Assembly (NCBI GenBank): GCA_023261465.1 | Contig: JAHFOW010000032.1 | Location: 1 to 20,634, forward strand | Direction of reading: 5' to 3' | From: Planctomycetota bacterium | GTDB lineage: Bacteria; Planctomycetota; Brocadiia; Brocadiales; Brocadiaceae | DNA: 20,634 nt | Shown here: in pieces, positions 1-7,038 of the stretch | Layout of the letters: every line of letters starts with the position of its first letter | How positions within the stretch are numbered: position 1 is the first letter of the stretch | Translations under genes and position numbers: made by a program | Notes under the pieces: model-generated | What the model was told of the DNA's origin: nothing | What the model saw: the letters and a program-made list of their open reading frames with translations, nothing else | Database searches by the model: none

Positions 1-1183
1 TTTTTGACCATTGCTTCAAGGGGCGAAAAATTCCCCCGATTTCTCCAGGTAATTCAATACCTGTCTTTTCTCCAAAATTGAATTGCTTAAGATAATTGTA
101 CATTCTTTCGTTTCCCATCAACAAGCCCAATTTGGCCATTCCAATATTACTTGAATAGGAAACAACCTCAGAAACGGTAAGATTGCCATGGCCTCCGTGG
201 GTATCGTGAAGAATCCTTCCCTCCAGTTCACAGACGCCATTGTTGCAAAAAATCACATCATCGGGTCTTACAAGACCATGCTCAAATATCCCGGAAATAA
301 CAATAGGTTTCATGACCGAACCAGGCTCATAACAATCAGTAACAGCAAAATTTCTCCTGTTCTTCGATGGATATTTCATGAAATGATTTGGATCATACGA
401 CGGGTAATTGGCCACTGCCAACACCTCACCCGTCATGGGGTCCATTACCACCGCCGTTGCTGAGAGCGGATCCCATTTCAGGCACGCTGATTCTAACTCC
501 TCCTCTGCAAAACGCTGAATATTTGCGTCAATGGTAAGCATAACACCATTCCCATGCCTGGGTAACTTTACCTCTGCATCCGGGGTCGCAATGGGGCGTT
601 GTAACGCATCACGATAAACAAGTTTGTATCCAGCTTCACCGGATAATGCGTTGTCAAATAACAACTCAATGCCTTCGAGTCCCCTTCCGTCAATATCGGT
701 AAAACCAAGAATATGGCTGGCCAGTTGTTTGCGCGGATAAAAACGATGATACTCGCAGGTAGTGTATATCCCTTTTAAAGACAATTTTGAAACCGCGGCA
801 AGCTCGTCATCACCAACCCTTCGTTTAATCCAGACAAACCGTTTGCCTTTACTCAGCAGTTTTGCAATTTTTGGCGAGTTAATCTTTAAGACCCTGCTTA
901 ATTGATATGATACGCTACTAATATCCTCAACTTCGGCAGGGTCCGCATAAACTGAAGCAACTCGCAAAGATTCGGCAAGGGTGTTTCCGTTGCGGTCCAG
1001 AATTGAGCCTCTTCTCGCTGGCAATTCAATTTTTTTGCACTGCTGCACCCTGGCCTTTTTGCTGAATTCATCATGGCTTCCGACCTGAATTCTCCCAAGA
1101 TGCACGGCAAGCGCAACAAATGCGATAACGAGAACGCAGCCAATAACATTCAATAGAAATTTATGTCTTTTTAAAGGAAGCAC
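1..1183 (-). CDS. ftsI: FtsI/PBP3-type peptidoglycan transpeptidase, 3' end cut by window edge
   Basis: The visible 394 residues are the N-terminal part of a class B penicillin-binding protein, which crosslinks septal peptidoglycan at the outer face of the cytoplasmic membrane. One membrane anchor lies at about residues 9-28. It is followed by the PBP dimer domain (RRGSILDRNG near 58-67; HILGFTDIDGRGLEGIE near 157-173) and the start of the transpeptidase domain. The catalytic SxxK motif is S289-V-M-K292 in EPGSVMKP and the SxN motif is S344-S-N346; the KTG motif would lie beyond the window. The GTG start at 1183 is chosen because an in-frame TGA lies 19 bases upstream and a GGA sits about 9 bases before it. 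It is the fourth gene of the mraZ-rsmH-ftsL-ftsI order, which makes FtsI more likely than another class B PBP. Confidence 0.93.
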   Translation of the reverse strand, partial: MLPLKRHKFLLNVIGCVLVIAFVALAVHLGRIQVGSHDEFSKKARVQQCKKIELPARRGSILDRNGNTLAESLRVASVYADPAEVEDISSVSYQLSRVLKINSPKIAKLLSKGKRFVWIKRRVGDDELAAVSKLSLKGIYTTCEYHRFYPRKQLASHILGFTDIDGRGLEGIELLFDNALSGEAGYKLVYRDALQRPIATPDAEVKLPRHGNGVMLTIDANIQRFAEEELESACLKWDPLSATAVVMDPMTGEVLAVANYPSYDPNHFMKYPSKNRRNFAVTDCYEPGSVMKPIVISGIFEHGLVRPDDVIFCNNGVCELEGRILHDTHGGHGNLTVSEVVSYSSNIGMAKLGLLMGNERMYNYLKQFNFGEKTGIELPGEIGGIFRPLKQWSK

Positions 1184-1240
1184 GTTAATAATTCCGAAAA
1201 TTCAAACACTTACCATTATTCATTCTTATATCAAATTTAC

Positions 1241-1282
1241 GGACGCTTTCGAGACAAGTAAACATTTGCCCCGAAAGCATCC
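1241..1282 (-). promoter_or_regulatory. Long hairpin in the ftsL-ftsI intergenic RNA
   Basis: An 11-bp inverted repeat (GGACGCTTTCG at 1241-1251, CGAAAGCATCC at 1272-1282) encloses a 20-base loop. The single non-Watson-Crick position becomes a U-G wobble only in RNA read from the minus strand, the direction of the operon; read from the plus strand it would be a C-A mismatch. No U-run follows, so this is not a typical terminator. It may be a processing site or an mRNA-stabilising structure upstream of ftsI. The function is inferred only. Confidence 0.45.
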
Positions 1283-1320
1283 GGGAGGAGGGCATTACAT
1301 AAACTACTTTTATGTATATC

Positions 1321-1692
1321 TTAATTGTGCAACGAACAACAATCCGAATAAGAATTTTTTTGCGTATACAAACTTCTATTTGAACTCGCTTTCACAGCAT
1401 TCATCATGTTCTCTTTGTACTTCGTTTGACCCATCATAATAATACCTGTTGTTTCTTCCCGTGGAACAAGCGGTAACCTGAATGATTGTACTTTATAAGC
1501 GATAATTTCAGGCGATTTGAGACGTTTTACATGGTATTCCAACTTCCTGTTTTTTTCTATTAACTCTTCACAATTCTTTTGCAAGGCAGCAACCTGATAC
1601 CCTATCCCTATAACCTCATTCCGTTCCCATACTACAAATATCGCCATTCCTATGACAATTGCAAATACTAATAATATCCTTGATACACCCAT
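1321..1692 (-). CDS. ftsL: FtsL-like division protein
   Basis: This is a small bitopic protein of 123 residues. A short cytoplasmic start is followed by one hydrophobic helix (about residues 5-20) and then a heptad-rich segment (about 22-65, rich in L, E, K and N) typical of the FtsL/FtsB coiled coil. The tail, with the LPLVP stretch and beyond, is not recognisable. FtsL family members are poorly conserved in sequence, so the call rests on size, topology and position between rsmH and ftsI. An ATG at 1692 is preferred: it follows the rsmH stop codon by one base and has GAGAGG about 8 bases upstream. A TTG 18 bases earlier would overlap rsmH. In the family the protein recruits and activates FtsI with FtsB and FtsQ; neither partner is in the window. 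Confidence 0.75.
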   Translation of the reverse strand: MGVSRILLVFAIVIGMAIFVVWERNEVIGIGYQVAALQKNCEELIEKNRKLEYHVKRLKSPEIIAYKVQSFRLPLVPREETTGIIMMGQTKYKENMMNAVKASSNRSLYTQKNSYSDCCSLHN

Positions 1693-1693
1693 A

Positions 1694-2593
1694 TCAAATC
1701 CTCTCCGCAACCCTTAGCTTTGCACTCCTGCACCTGACATTTGCTGCCATTTCAGTGTCTTTTGGAATTACAGGCTTCTTTGTTATTATCCTGAATATAT
1801 TCTGTTTCGCCTTCTCAATAAATGTGTGCTTTACAATACGGTCTTCAAGCGAGTGGAAACTTATAATTACAATACAAGCGCCCACGGTCATAAAATTATG
1901 AATTTTGTTCAAAAAAATCTCTAAACTTTCCAATTCTTTATTAACGGCAATTCTTAATGCCTGAAAAGCCCGTGTTGCCGGATGGATTGTACACCTCCCA
2001 CGAGGAACGACTCTCCCGATTATCGTGGCTAAATCCCTTGTTGAATTAATATTACCCTTCCTTCTCTCATTCCAGATAGCTTTTGCAATCCTCCGTGACC
2101 ATCGCTCTTCGCCATACTTCCAGAATAACGTTTGCAACTCCTGCTCAGAGAGCCTCTTGATGAGATCCCGGGCAGTAACGCCTCGTGAACGATCCATTCT
2201 CATATCAAGCAGCCCTTCTTTTGAAAAACTAAAACCACGATCCGGCTGATCAAACTGCAGAGAGGATACTCCTAAATCAACCAGGACTCCATCAATCTTA
2301 TCAATTCCCGCCTTGCGCAATACTTCATCTACATTTGCATAATCTTCATGGAAAAGTTTGAATGCATTTCCCGTTTTTTCCAAATAGCGCCCGGCTATGT
2401 CCAGTATTTCAGCGTCCTTGTCAATTCCAATTAATATTCCACCAGGATTGATTTTATCCATTATCTTGATTGCATGCCCTCCGGCGCCTACCGTACAGTC
2501 CAAAATGCGCTGTCCCGATTGCAAATGCATGTAATTTACTACCTCTTCTACCATCACTGGTATATGAGGGGTACCGCTTGTTTCATCATCCAT
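1694..2593 (-). CDS. rsmH: 16S rRNA (cytosine-1402-N4)-methyltransferase RsmH
   Basis: The protein has 299 residues, close to the usual ~310. RsmH uses SAM to methylate N4 of C1402 in the 16S rRNA decoding centre. Family signatures are all present: HIPVMVEEV (10-18), the SAM-binding DCTVGAGGHA (32-41), GIDKDAE (56-62), the LGVSS-QFDQPDRGFSF block (107-123), LLDMRMDRS (128-135), IISFHSLEDRIVKH (243-256) and the C-terminal RSAKLRVAER (289-298). The family often reads DGTLGAGGHS in the SAM loop; here it is DCTVGAGGHA. The ATG at 2593 has a purine-rich AGAGAGAAG upstream. It follows mraZ by 32 bases and its stop nearly touches ftsL, so the genes are co-transcribed. Confidence 0.97.
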   Translation of the reverse strand: MDDETSGTPHIPVMVEEVVNYMHLQSGQRILDCTVGAGGHAIKIMDKINPGGILIGIDKDAEILDIAGRYLEKTGNAFKLFHEDYANVDEVLRKAGIDKIDGVLVDLGVSSLQFDQPDRGFSFSKEGLLDMRMDRSRGVTARDLIKRLSEQELQTLFWKYGEERWSRRIAKAIWNERRKGNINSTRDLATIIGRVVPRGRCTIHPATRAFQALRIAVNKELESLEIFLNKIHNFMTVGACIVIISFHSLEDRIVKHTFIEKAKQNIFRIITKKPVIPKDTEMAANVRCRSAKLRVAERI

Positions 2594-2625
2594 TGAATTT
2601 CTTCTCTCTAAAGAAGGGATCGCGT

Positions 2626-3099
2626 TTATTCGATATCAATATCAACAGAAGGATTCTTTATGTGGAAGAGCTCTTCCGCAATTTCTTCGTATGCCGCATT
2701 GTGTTCTGTTTCAAAATCCTTCCAGCTGTTTTCATTCCAAATCTCAATACGACTGCTTACTCCCACAATCACTACATTTTTCTGTATCCTGGCAAGCTCT
2801 TTCAGATATTGAGGAATCAATACACGCCCCTGCTGGTCACATTCGGGAATCTTCTGTGCCTTAGAGAAAAAGAGACGCTGAAATTGACGCGCCTTCTTAT
2901 TGGTAAAGGAGAGTTGTTCAATTTTCGAAACGACGCCTTGCCATACCCTCGGGGTATACATAAAAAGACATGTATCAAGCCCGCGGGTTACGAAAAAACC
3001 CTTTCCATCCGTCTTCGTATCTATACCTTCACGAAGGGCGGCTGGTATGGCTAGCCTATTTTTGTCATCAATTGTGTGATGGTACTCACCGGTGAACAT
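2626..3099 (-). CDS. mraZ: MraZ transcriptional regulator of the dcw cluster
   Basis: The 157-residue protein has two SpoVT-AbrB-type half domains. The N-terminal one opens with MFTGEYHHTIDDKNRLAIPA, carrying D11xxxR15. The second carries the matching motif D88xxxR92 within CDQQGRVLIPQYL. These DxxxR motifs mark the MraZ DNA-binding surface. Family members form ring oligomers that bind tandem repeats in front of their own gene and repress the dcw operon. The start ATG at 3099 has AAAGGA about 8 bases upstream. The C-terminal 25 residues (acidic, ending DIDIE) extend slightly past the common 140-150 residue length. It is the first gene of mraZ-rsmH-ftsL-ftsI, and matching operator repeats lie directly upstream. 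Confidence 0.97.
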   Translation of the reverse strand: MFTGEYHHTIDDKNRLAIPAALREGIDTKTDGKGFFVTRGLDTCLFMYTPRVWQGVVSKIEQLSFTNKKARQFQRLFFSKAQKIPECDQQGRVLIPQYLKELARIQKNVVIVGVSSRIEIWNENSWKDFETEHNAAYEEIAEELFHIKNPSVDIDIE

Positions 3100-3116
3100 T
3101 CAGATATTCCTTTTCC

Positions 3117-3140
3117 CCACTTTTCACCACTTAATACCAC
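3117..3140 (-). promoter_or_regulatory. MraZ operator: three GTGG boxes at 10-bp spacing
   Basis: Read on the minus strand, GTGG occurs at 3140-3137, 3130-3127 and 3120-3117, each repeat exactly one helical turn from the next and followed by an A-rich spacer (AAGTGGTGAA, AAGTGGGGAA). Tandem GTGG/TGGG boxes with 10-bp period between promoter and start codon are the known binding target of MraZ. They lie just downstream of the predicted transcription start, which suits repression by blocking polymerase. Confidence 0.8.
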
Positions 3141-3151
3141 AAATGGCTATG

Positions 3152-3179
3152 ACAATAATCTTTTTTTTAAAATTGTCAA
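3152..3179 (-). promoter_or_regulatory. Sigma-70-type promoter of the mraZ operon
   Basis: A perfect -35 TTGACA (minus strand, 3179-3174) is separated by 16 bp from a -10 TATTGT (3157-3152). Transcription would start near 3145, 46 bases before the mraZ start codon and immediately upstream of the three MraZ boxes. Confidence 0.65.
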
Positions 3180-3350
3180 GCATTATTTTTTCCACCTCCC
3201 GAAGCAACGCCTTTAAAGTCTAATATTATTTAAATATGTTGTATCTCATTGATAAATCACTCCTATATGTAGTATGTTTATTTTTTCCCGTATTTTTTTA
3301 AATTTTATATTTTATAAAAATTTATTTTTAACTTTTCCTGTGTATACATC

Positions 3351-3378
3351 TTGACTATAATTGTTAAAGTGATATTGT
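3351..3378 (+). promoter_or_regulatory. Putative queA promoter
   Basis: TTGACT (3351-3356) and TATTGT (3373-3378) are 16 bp apart, mirroring the mraZ promoter. A perfect TATAAT also occurs at 3356-3361 but lacks a good -35. Which of the two is used cannot be decided from the sequence; the first would leave almost no leader before the ATG at 3387. Confidence 0.4.
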
Positions 3379-3386
3379 GAGTATTT

Positions 3387-4472
3387 ATGAATATTTCCCC
3401 ATCAGAATCGCAAGAAATTAGTACCCGGTTATCCGGATACGACTACCAACTTCCCAGGGATTTAATCGCCCAAAAACCTTTAGAAAATAGAAATGATTCC
3501 CGGCTCCTCATCCTGCATCGGGATACCGGCAAGATAGAACACAGGAAATTTCACGAAATAACAAACTATCTCTTGGCCGGAGATTTGTTAGTTCTCAATA
3601 ACACAAAGGTTATGCCGGCACAAATCATTGGAAAAAAACCCAGCGGGGCTTCCGTCGAACTGTTATTAATCGAGGAGCAGGAAAAAAATCGTTGGCGGGC
3701 GTTTATCAAATCAAACGCAAAATTAAGAAAAGGCGAGATAATTAATATTAACCATGACACAATTTCTCTGAATCTCTCTGAAAAATTTGAAGATGGTTCG
3801 TGGTCTCTTATTTTTAACAGCAACGAAAATATAAAAGAACTCCTTCATCAAATTGGAAAAATGCCTCTGCCGCCTTATATTAAACGAGCCAGAAACGATG
3901 ACCCATTATCCCCCTTTGACAGGAAACGTTACCAGACGGTGTTTGCCCAAAAGGAGGGCGCCATTGCTGCCCCCACGGCAGGGCTGCATTTCAGCCCTGA
4001 AACCCTTGCAAAGATAAAGCATTCAGGGGTCGAAATAGCATACATCACCCTCCATGTGGGCATAGGCACGTTTCTTCCCATAAAAACAGACGATATCCGG
4101 GATCATCACATGCACAGAGAATACTACGAATGTTCTGAAGAGATTATACGGACAATAAAAAAGACCAGAGGGCAAAAAGGGCGGGTGATTGCAACGGGAA
4201 GCACGTCCTGCCGTGTTCTTGAAACAATTGCCGGAAATACCGGAAATAATGGAACACCACAACTTTCTGGCTGGACAAATTTATTTATTTACCCGCCGTA
4301 CGATTTTAAATACGTTGACGCACTGATAACGAATTTTCACCTCCCTAAAACCACATTATTGCTGCTCGTTTCAGCCTTTGCGGGGAGGAAAAATATTATG
4401 AATGCTTACGAAACTGCCATCAGTGAAGGTTATCGTTTCTTTAGCTATGGTGATTGTATGATAATCCTTTAA
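3387..4472 (+). CDS. queA: S-adenosylmethionine:tRNA ribosyltransferase-isomerase QueA
   Basis: QueA transfers and isomerises the ribosyl group of SAM onto 7-aminomethyl-7-deazaguanine at position 34 of tRNA, forming epoxyqueuosine. The 361 residues match the family length. Signatures are YDYQLPRDLIAQKPLENR (18-35), GDLLVLNNTKVMPA (65-78), MPLPPYIKR (159-167), YQTVFAQKEGAIAAPTAGLHF (182-202), LHVGIGTFLPI (222-232) and the C-terminal NFHLPKTTLLLLVSAFAG and YGDCMIIL. The first ~15 residues are an unconserved extension; no better start exists downstream and the ribosome binding site is weak (GTGAG). It is divergent from mraZ and followed by hairpin repeats, so it is probably monocistronic. Confidence 0.97.
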   Translation: MNISPSESQEISTRLSGYDYQLPRDLIAQKPLENRNDSRLLILHRDTGKIEHRKFHEITNYLLAGDLLVLNNTKVMPAQIIGKKPSGASVELLLIEEQEKNRWRAFIKSNAKLRKGEIININHDTISLNLSEKFEDGSWSLIFNSNENIKELLHQIGKMPLPPYIKRARNDDPLSPFDRKRYQTVFAQKEGAIAAPTAGLHFSPETLAKIKHSGVEIAYITLHVGIGTFLPIKTDDIRDHHMHREYYECSEEIIRTIKKTRGQKGRVIATGSTSCRVLETIAGNTGNNGTPQLSGWTNLFIYPPYDFKYVDALITNFHLPKTTLLLLVSAFAGRKNIMNAYETAISEGYRFFSYGDCMIIL

Positions 4473-4526
4473 ATCATAACCACAGGCGTTAATCAGGCTG
4501 CCTACGGCAATAACTTTTTATGTAGA

Positions 4527-4566
4527 GCGAAGTGGCACTTCGCCCATAACGAAGCACCGCTTCGTT
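4527..4566. repeat. Two adjacent GAAGC-type hairpins between queA and nrdJ
   Basis: Two compact palindromes lie side by side. The first has stem GCGAAG/CTTCGC at 4527-4543 with a 5-base loop. The second is AACGAAGC-ACC-GCTTCGTT at 4548-4566, an 8-bp stem with a 3-base loop. No T-run follows, so a REP-like repeat fits better than an intrinsic terminator, although the hairpins could still protect the queA mRNA 3' end. A related hairpin lies at 13409-13427. Confidence 0.6.
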
Positions 4567-4574
4567 CGACAACT

Positions 4575-4602
4575 TTGAAATTAGCGCTTTATTTATTATA
4601 AT
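4575..4602 (+). promoter_or_regulatory. Promoter of nrdJ
   Basis: TTGAAA (4575-4580), a 16-bp spacer and a perfect TATAAT (4597-4602). The transcription start would fall near 4609, so the mRNA would begin about 8 bases before the ATG at 4617. This favours that ATG over the in-frame TTG at 4608 and implies a nearly leaderless mRNA; no Shine-Dalgarno sequence is visible. No cobalamin riboswitch was seen upstream. Confidence 0.55.
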
Positions 4603-4616
4603 TTTCATTGAAAATC

Positions 4617-6377
4617 ATGACTACAAAAACAATTCCCTTATCACCCAACGGACGCCTTGTCCTCGAAAAAAGGTACTTAAAAAAAGACACATCAGGTCAT
4701 CCGGCCGAATCTCCGGAAGATATGTTCCGGCGCATAGCCAAAAACATTGCATCGGCAGACTTGCTTTACAACAAAAAGGCCGATATTGTATCTCTTGCAG
4801 AACAATTTTACGACCTTTTAAGTACCCTTCGGTTTATGCCTAACTCCCCCACCTTGATGAATGCGGGACGAGACCTGCAACAATTAGCAGCCTGTTTTGT
4901 GCTACCCATAGATGATTCCATCGAAAGCATCTTTGATACCGTAAAGCACGCCGCCCTCATCCATAAAAGCGGTGGCGGCACGGGATTTTCGTTTTCTCAT
5001 ATACGGCCAAAAAATGACATCGTAAGTTCTTCAAGCGGGCGTTCCAGTGGTCCTCTTTCCTTCCTAAGGGTCTTTAATGAAGCCACAGAGGCAATCAATC
5101 AGGGAGGTTTTCGGCGTGGAGCAAACATGGCCGTTTTACGGGTAGATCATCCCGATATTGTGGACTTTATTCATGCGAAACGAACAGAGGGAACCCTGAC
5201 AAATTTCAATATCTCAGTCGGAATTACTGATGCATTTATGCAGGCCGTTGAGCAAAATCAGGATTTCCCTTTGATCAATCCAAGAACAAAAACCGTTGTA
5301 AAAATCTTGCATGCGCAAGAGCTCTTTGCGCACATAGTACAATCGGCATGGGAAAACGGAGAGCCGGGCATCCTCTTTCTCGATACCATCAATGCTGCCA
5401 ATCCCACCCCTCTTTTTGGAGAAATTGAAGGAACAAATCCCTGCGGTGAACAACCACTGCTTCCTTACGAGGCGTGCGTTTTGGGTTCTATCAATCTATC
5501 GAAAATGGTTGCGCTTGAAAAGGGTCGATATAAAGTTGACTGGAATCACTTTGAGAAAGTAATCAAACTTTCGGTACACTTTCTCGACAATGTCATCGAT
5601 ATGAACAAATACCCCCTGCCCCAAATCGAGCATCTCACAAAGGGGAACCGAAAGATAGGCCTGGGCGTAATGGGGTATGCTGATTTGCTTATCAAACTCG
5701 AAATTCCTTATAATTCTGAAGAGGCTATTCAGATTACTGATAAGCTTATGAGTTTCTTATCACAGAAGGCAAACGAGGCATCTATGAAACTTGCCGAAGA
5801 ACGTGGCGTCTTTCCAAACTATCAGAAAAGTATCTATGCACAAAAGAATGGTACTCAATATAGGAACGCCACCCGAACCACCATTGCGCCATCAGGCACG
5901 ATCAGTATCATCGCCAACTGTTCCAGTGGCATCGAACCCTTATTTGCCCTTGCGTATATACGACATGTCCTCGTAGAAGACGGACTTTCAGAGATACACC
6001 CGTACTTCCTGGAAATGGCAAAAAAGCAGGGTTTTTATTCGGAAAAGCTGATTGAAGGGATTACAAAGGAAGGATCAATACAAAACATAAAAGGCATCCC
6101 CGAAGATACAAAAAAGATATTTATCACTGCACAAGATGTCTCACCGGAATATCATGTAAAAATACAGTCCATCTGCCAGAAATATATTGATAGTGGTGTC
6201 TCCAAGACCATTAACTTCCCCAAAGAGGCAACGGTTGACGATGTCAAAAAGGTATTCTTGTTAGCCTATAAAAGCGGTTGCAAGGGTATCACGGTATATA
6301 GAGATAAAAGCCGCGTATCACAGGTACTTTCAATTGAATGCACCTGCACAAAACAACTTGTAGGCAAAGATTACTGA
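4617..6377 (+). CDS. nrdJ: Adenosylcobalamin-dependent (class II) ribonucleotide reductase
   Basis: NrdJ reduces ribonucleotides to deoxyribonucleotides using a thiyl radical generated from adenosylcobalamin, without needing oxygen. The protein has 586 residues from the ATG. An RNR N-terminal region (MPNSPTLMNAGR near 74-85) is followed by the active-site set: C93 (QQLAACFVLPIDD), the radical cysteine in N274-P-C276-G-E278, and C287 in EACVLGSINLS. The SGGGTGFSFSHIRP loop (118-131) and the late APSGTISIIANCSSGIEP and GCKGITVYRDKSR motifs are typical. Many NrdJ proteins continue past the last motif into a zinc-ribbon tail that brings them to roughly 700 residues or more. Here the protein stops soon after, ending with a C575-x-C577 pair that could serve as the reductant shuttle. 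Its length suits a facultative or anaerobic lifestyle without the accessory domain. Confidence 0.95.
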   Translation: MTTKTIPLSPNGRLVLEKRYLKKDTSGHPAESPEDMFRRIAKNIASADLLYNKKADIVSLAEQFYDLLSTLRFMPNSPTLMNAGRDLQQLAACFVLPIDDSIESIFDTVKHAALIHKSGGGTGFSFSHIRPKNDIVSSSSGRSSGPLSFLRVFNEATEAINQGGFRRGANMAVLRVDHPDIVDFIHAKRTEGTLTNFNISVGITDAFMQAVEQNQDFPLINPRTKTVVKILHAQELFAHIVQSAWENGEPGILFLDTINAANPTPLFGEIEGTNPCGEQPLLPYEACVLGSINLSKMVALEKGRYKVDWNHFEKVIKLSVHFLDNVIDMNKYPLPQIEHLTKGNRKIGLGVMGYADLLIKLEIPYNSEEAIQITDKLMSFLSQKANEASMKLAEERGVFPNYQKSIYAQKNGTQYRNATRTTIAPSGTISIIANCSSGIEPLFALAYIRHVLVEDGLSEIHPYFLEMAKKQGFYSEKLIEGITKEGSIQNIKGIPEDTKKIFITAQDVSPEYHVKIQSICQKYIDSGVSKTINFPKEATVDDVKKVFLLAYKSGCKGITVYRDKSRVSQVLSIECTCTKQLVGKDY

Positions 6378-6442
6378 ACCAAATGGGAGACATTCCTGAC
6401 CTTCGTGATGTAAAAAAGGATGAAATCCATAAACCTCTCTTC

Positions 6443-6856
6443 CTATTTTATCTTCATCTTAGGCATGGTGGGATTTTCCGGGTTCACCATTAGTTTTTGA
6501 TTTCGTGTGTCAATAACCACATCCAATTCCTCCATAGGAATTGCCCCCAGCAATACTTCATTTCCCATAACAAAGGCATTACTCACTGCCCTTCTATTCG
6601 CAAACCGGATTTCAACAGGACCTGCAACATCACAGAGGTTTGTTTTTCCATCTGCCAACTCTACCTCCCTTTGTTCAACAACTTCTAAGCCTAACTGTAA
6701 TTTAACATGATCAGGAATTACCAGCATATAAGCCCCTGAATCCACAAGGCTATTCACCTTCATTTTTCTTACCTGTTCTTCCTTAAGGTAGCCTCTTCTC
6801 AATAACCCCATGTCTTCAATGTTGGTTAAGATTAATTCGGCATACACAATACCCAT
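6443..6856 (-). CDS. Small clan AA (retropepsin-like) aspartic protease family protein
   Basis: The protein has 137 residues. The key motif is V-D39-S40-G41-AYMLVIP, equivalent to the catalytic D-T/S-G flap region of retroviral-type proteases, with the second hydrophobic-glycine element LLGAIPMEELDVVIDTRNQKL near 102-122. Such single-domain proteins are common in cyanobacteria, planctomycetes and other bacteria and would need to dimerise to form a two-aspartate active site. No signal peptide or membrane segment is visible, so it is predicted cytoplasmic. The substrate is unknown. The ATG at 6856 has AAAGGA 8 bases upstream. The gene converges on nrdJ and shows no operon partner, so its role cannot be inferred from context. 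Confidence 0.75.
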   Translation of the reverse strand: MGIVYAELILTNIEDMGLLRRGYLKEEQVRKMKVNSLVDSGAYMLVIPDHVKLQLGLEVVEQREVELADGKTNLCDVAGPVEIRFANRRAVSNAFVMGNEVLLGAIPMEELDVVIDTRNQKLMVNPENPTMPKMKIK

Positions 6857-6896
6857 GCATGAATTCCTTTCAAACAGTTTTCCTGTCGTGCTGCGT

Positions 6897-6985
6897 TATA
6901 GTATTACCCTGTAAAAACTTCTTTTTATTGTAAGTTTTTTACAACCCCCTTCACGCCCTTTGATCAGGGGATTTGGTTGCGGCGT
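6897..6985. repeat. Dispersed ~90-bp intergenic repeat, copy 1
   Basis: The segment starts TATAGTATTACCC and ends GGTTGCGGC. Between these are a T/A-rich block with GTAAG-T-rich sequence and a C-rich CCCCTTCACGCCC block followed by an AGGGG complement. Copy 2 at 19645-19737 shares both ends and the internal order, and copy 3 (inverted, partial) reaches the right window edge. It lies upstream of the aspartic protease gene and downstream of yqeY. Confidence 0.65.
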
Positions 6986-7038
6986 AGTAGTGCCAGGGTA
7001 TGTTTTCCCAACTTCTCAGCATCACAACTTCTTTTCTA

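Noticed and set aside
2470..3054. Long open frame of 194 codons on the plus strand
   Set aside because: It runs antisense through rsmH and mraZ, whose products match their families end to end; the plus-strand frame has no recognisable protein.
3226..3264. Tiny minus-strand frame (7 codons) with AGGAG upstream, a possible leader peptide of mraZ
   Set aside because: It lies upstream of the well-supported mraZ promoter, so it would not be on that transcript; such short frames arise easily in AT-rich sequence.
4473..4607. Cobalamin riboswitch upstream of the B12-dependent reductase
   Set aside because: The 135-base gap is too short and shows only two small hairpins; no B12-box-like sequence is visible.
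4608..4616. TTG start for nrdJ three codons before the ATG
   Set aside because: The predicted transcription start lies near 4609, so the TTG would fall outside or at the very end of the mRNA.
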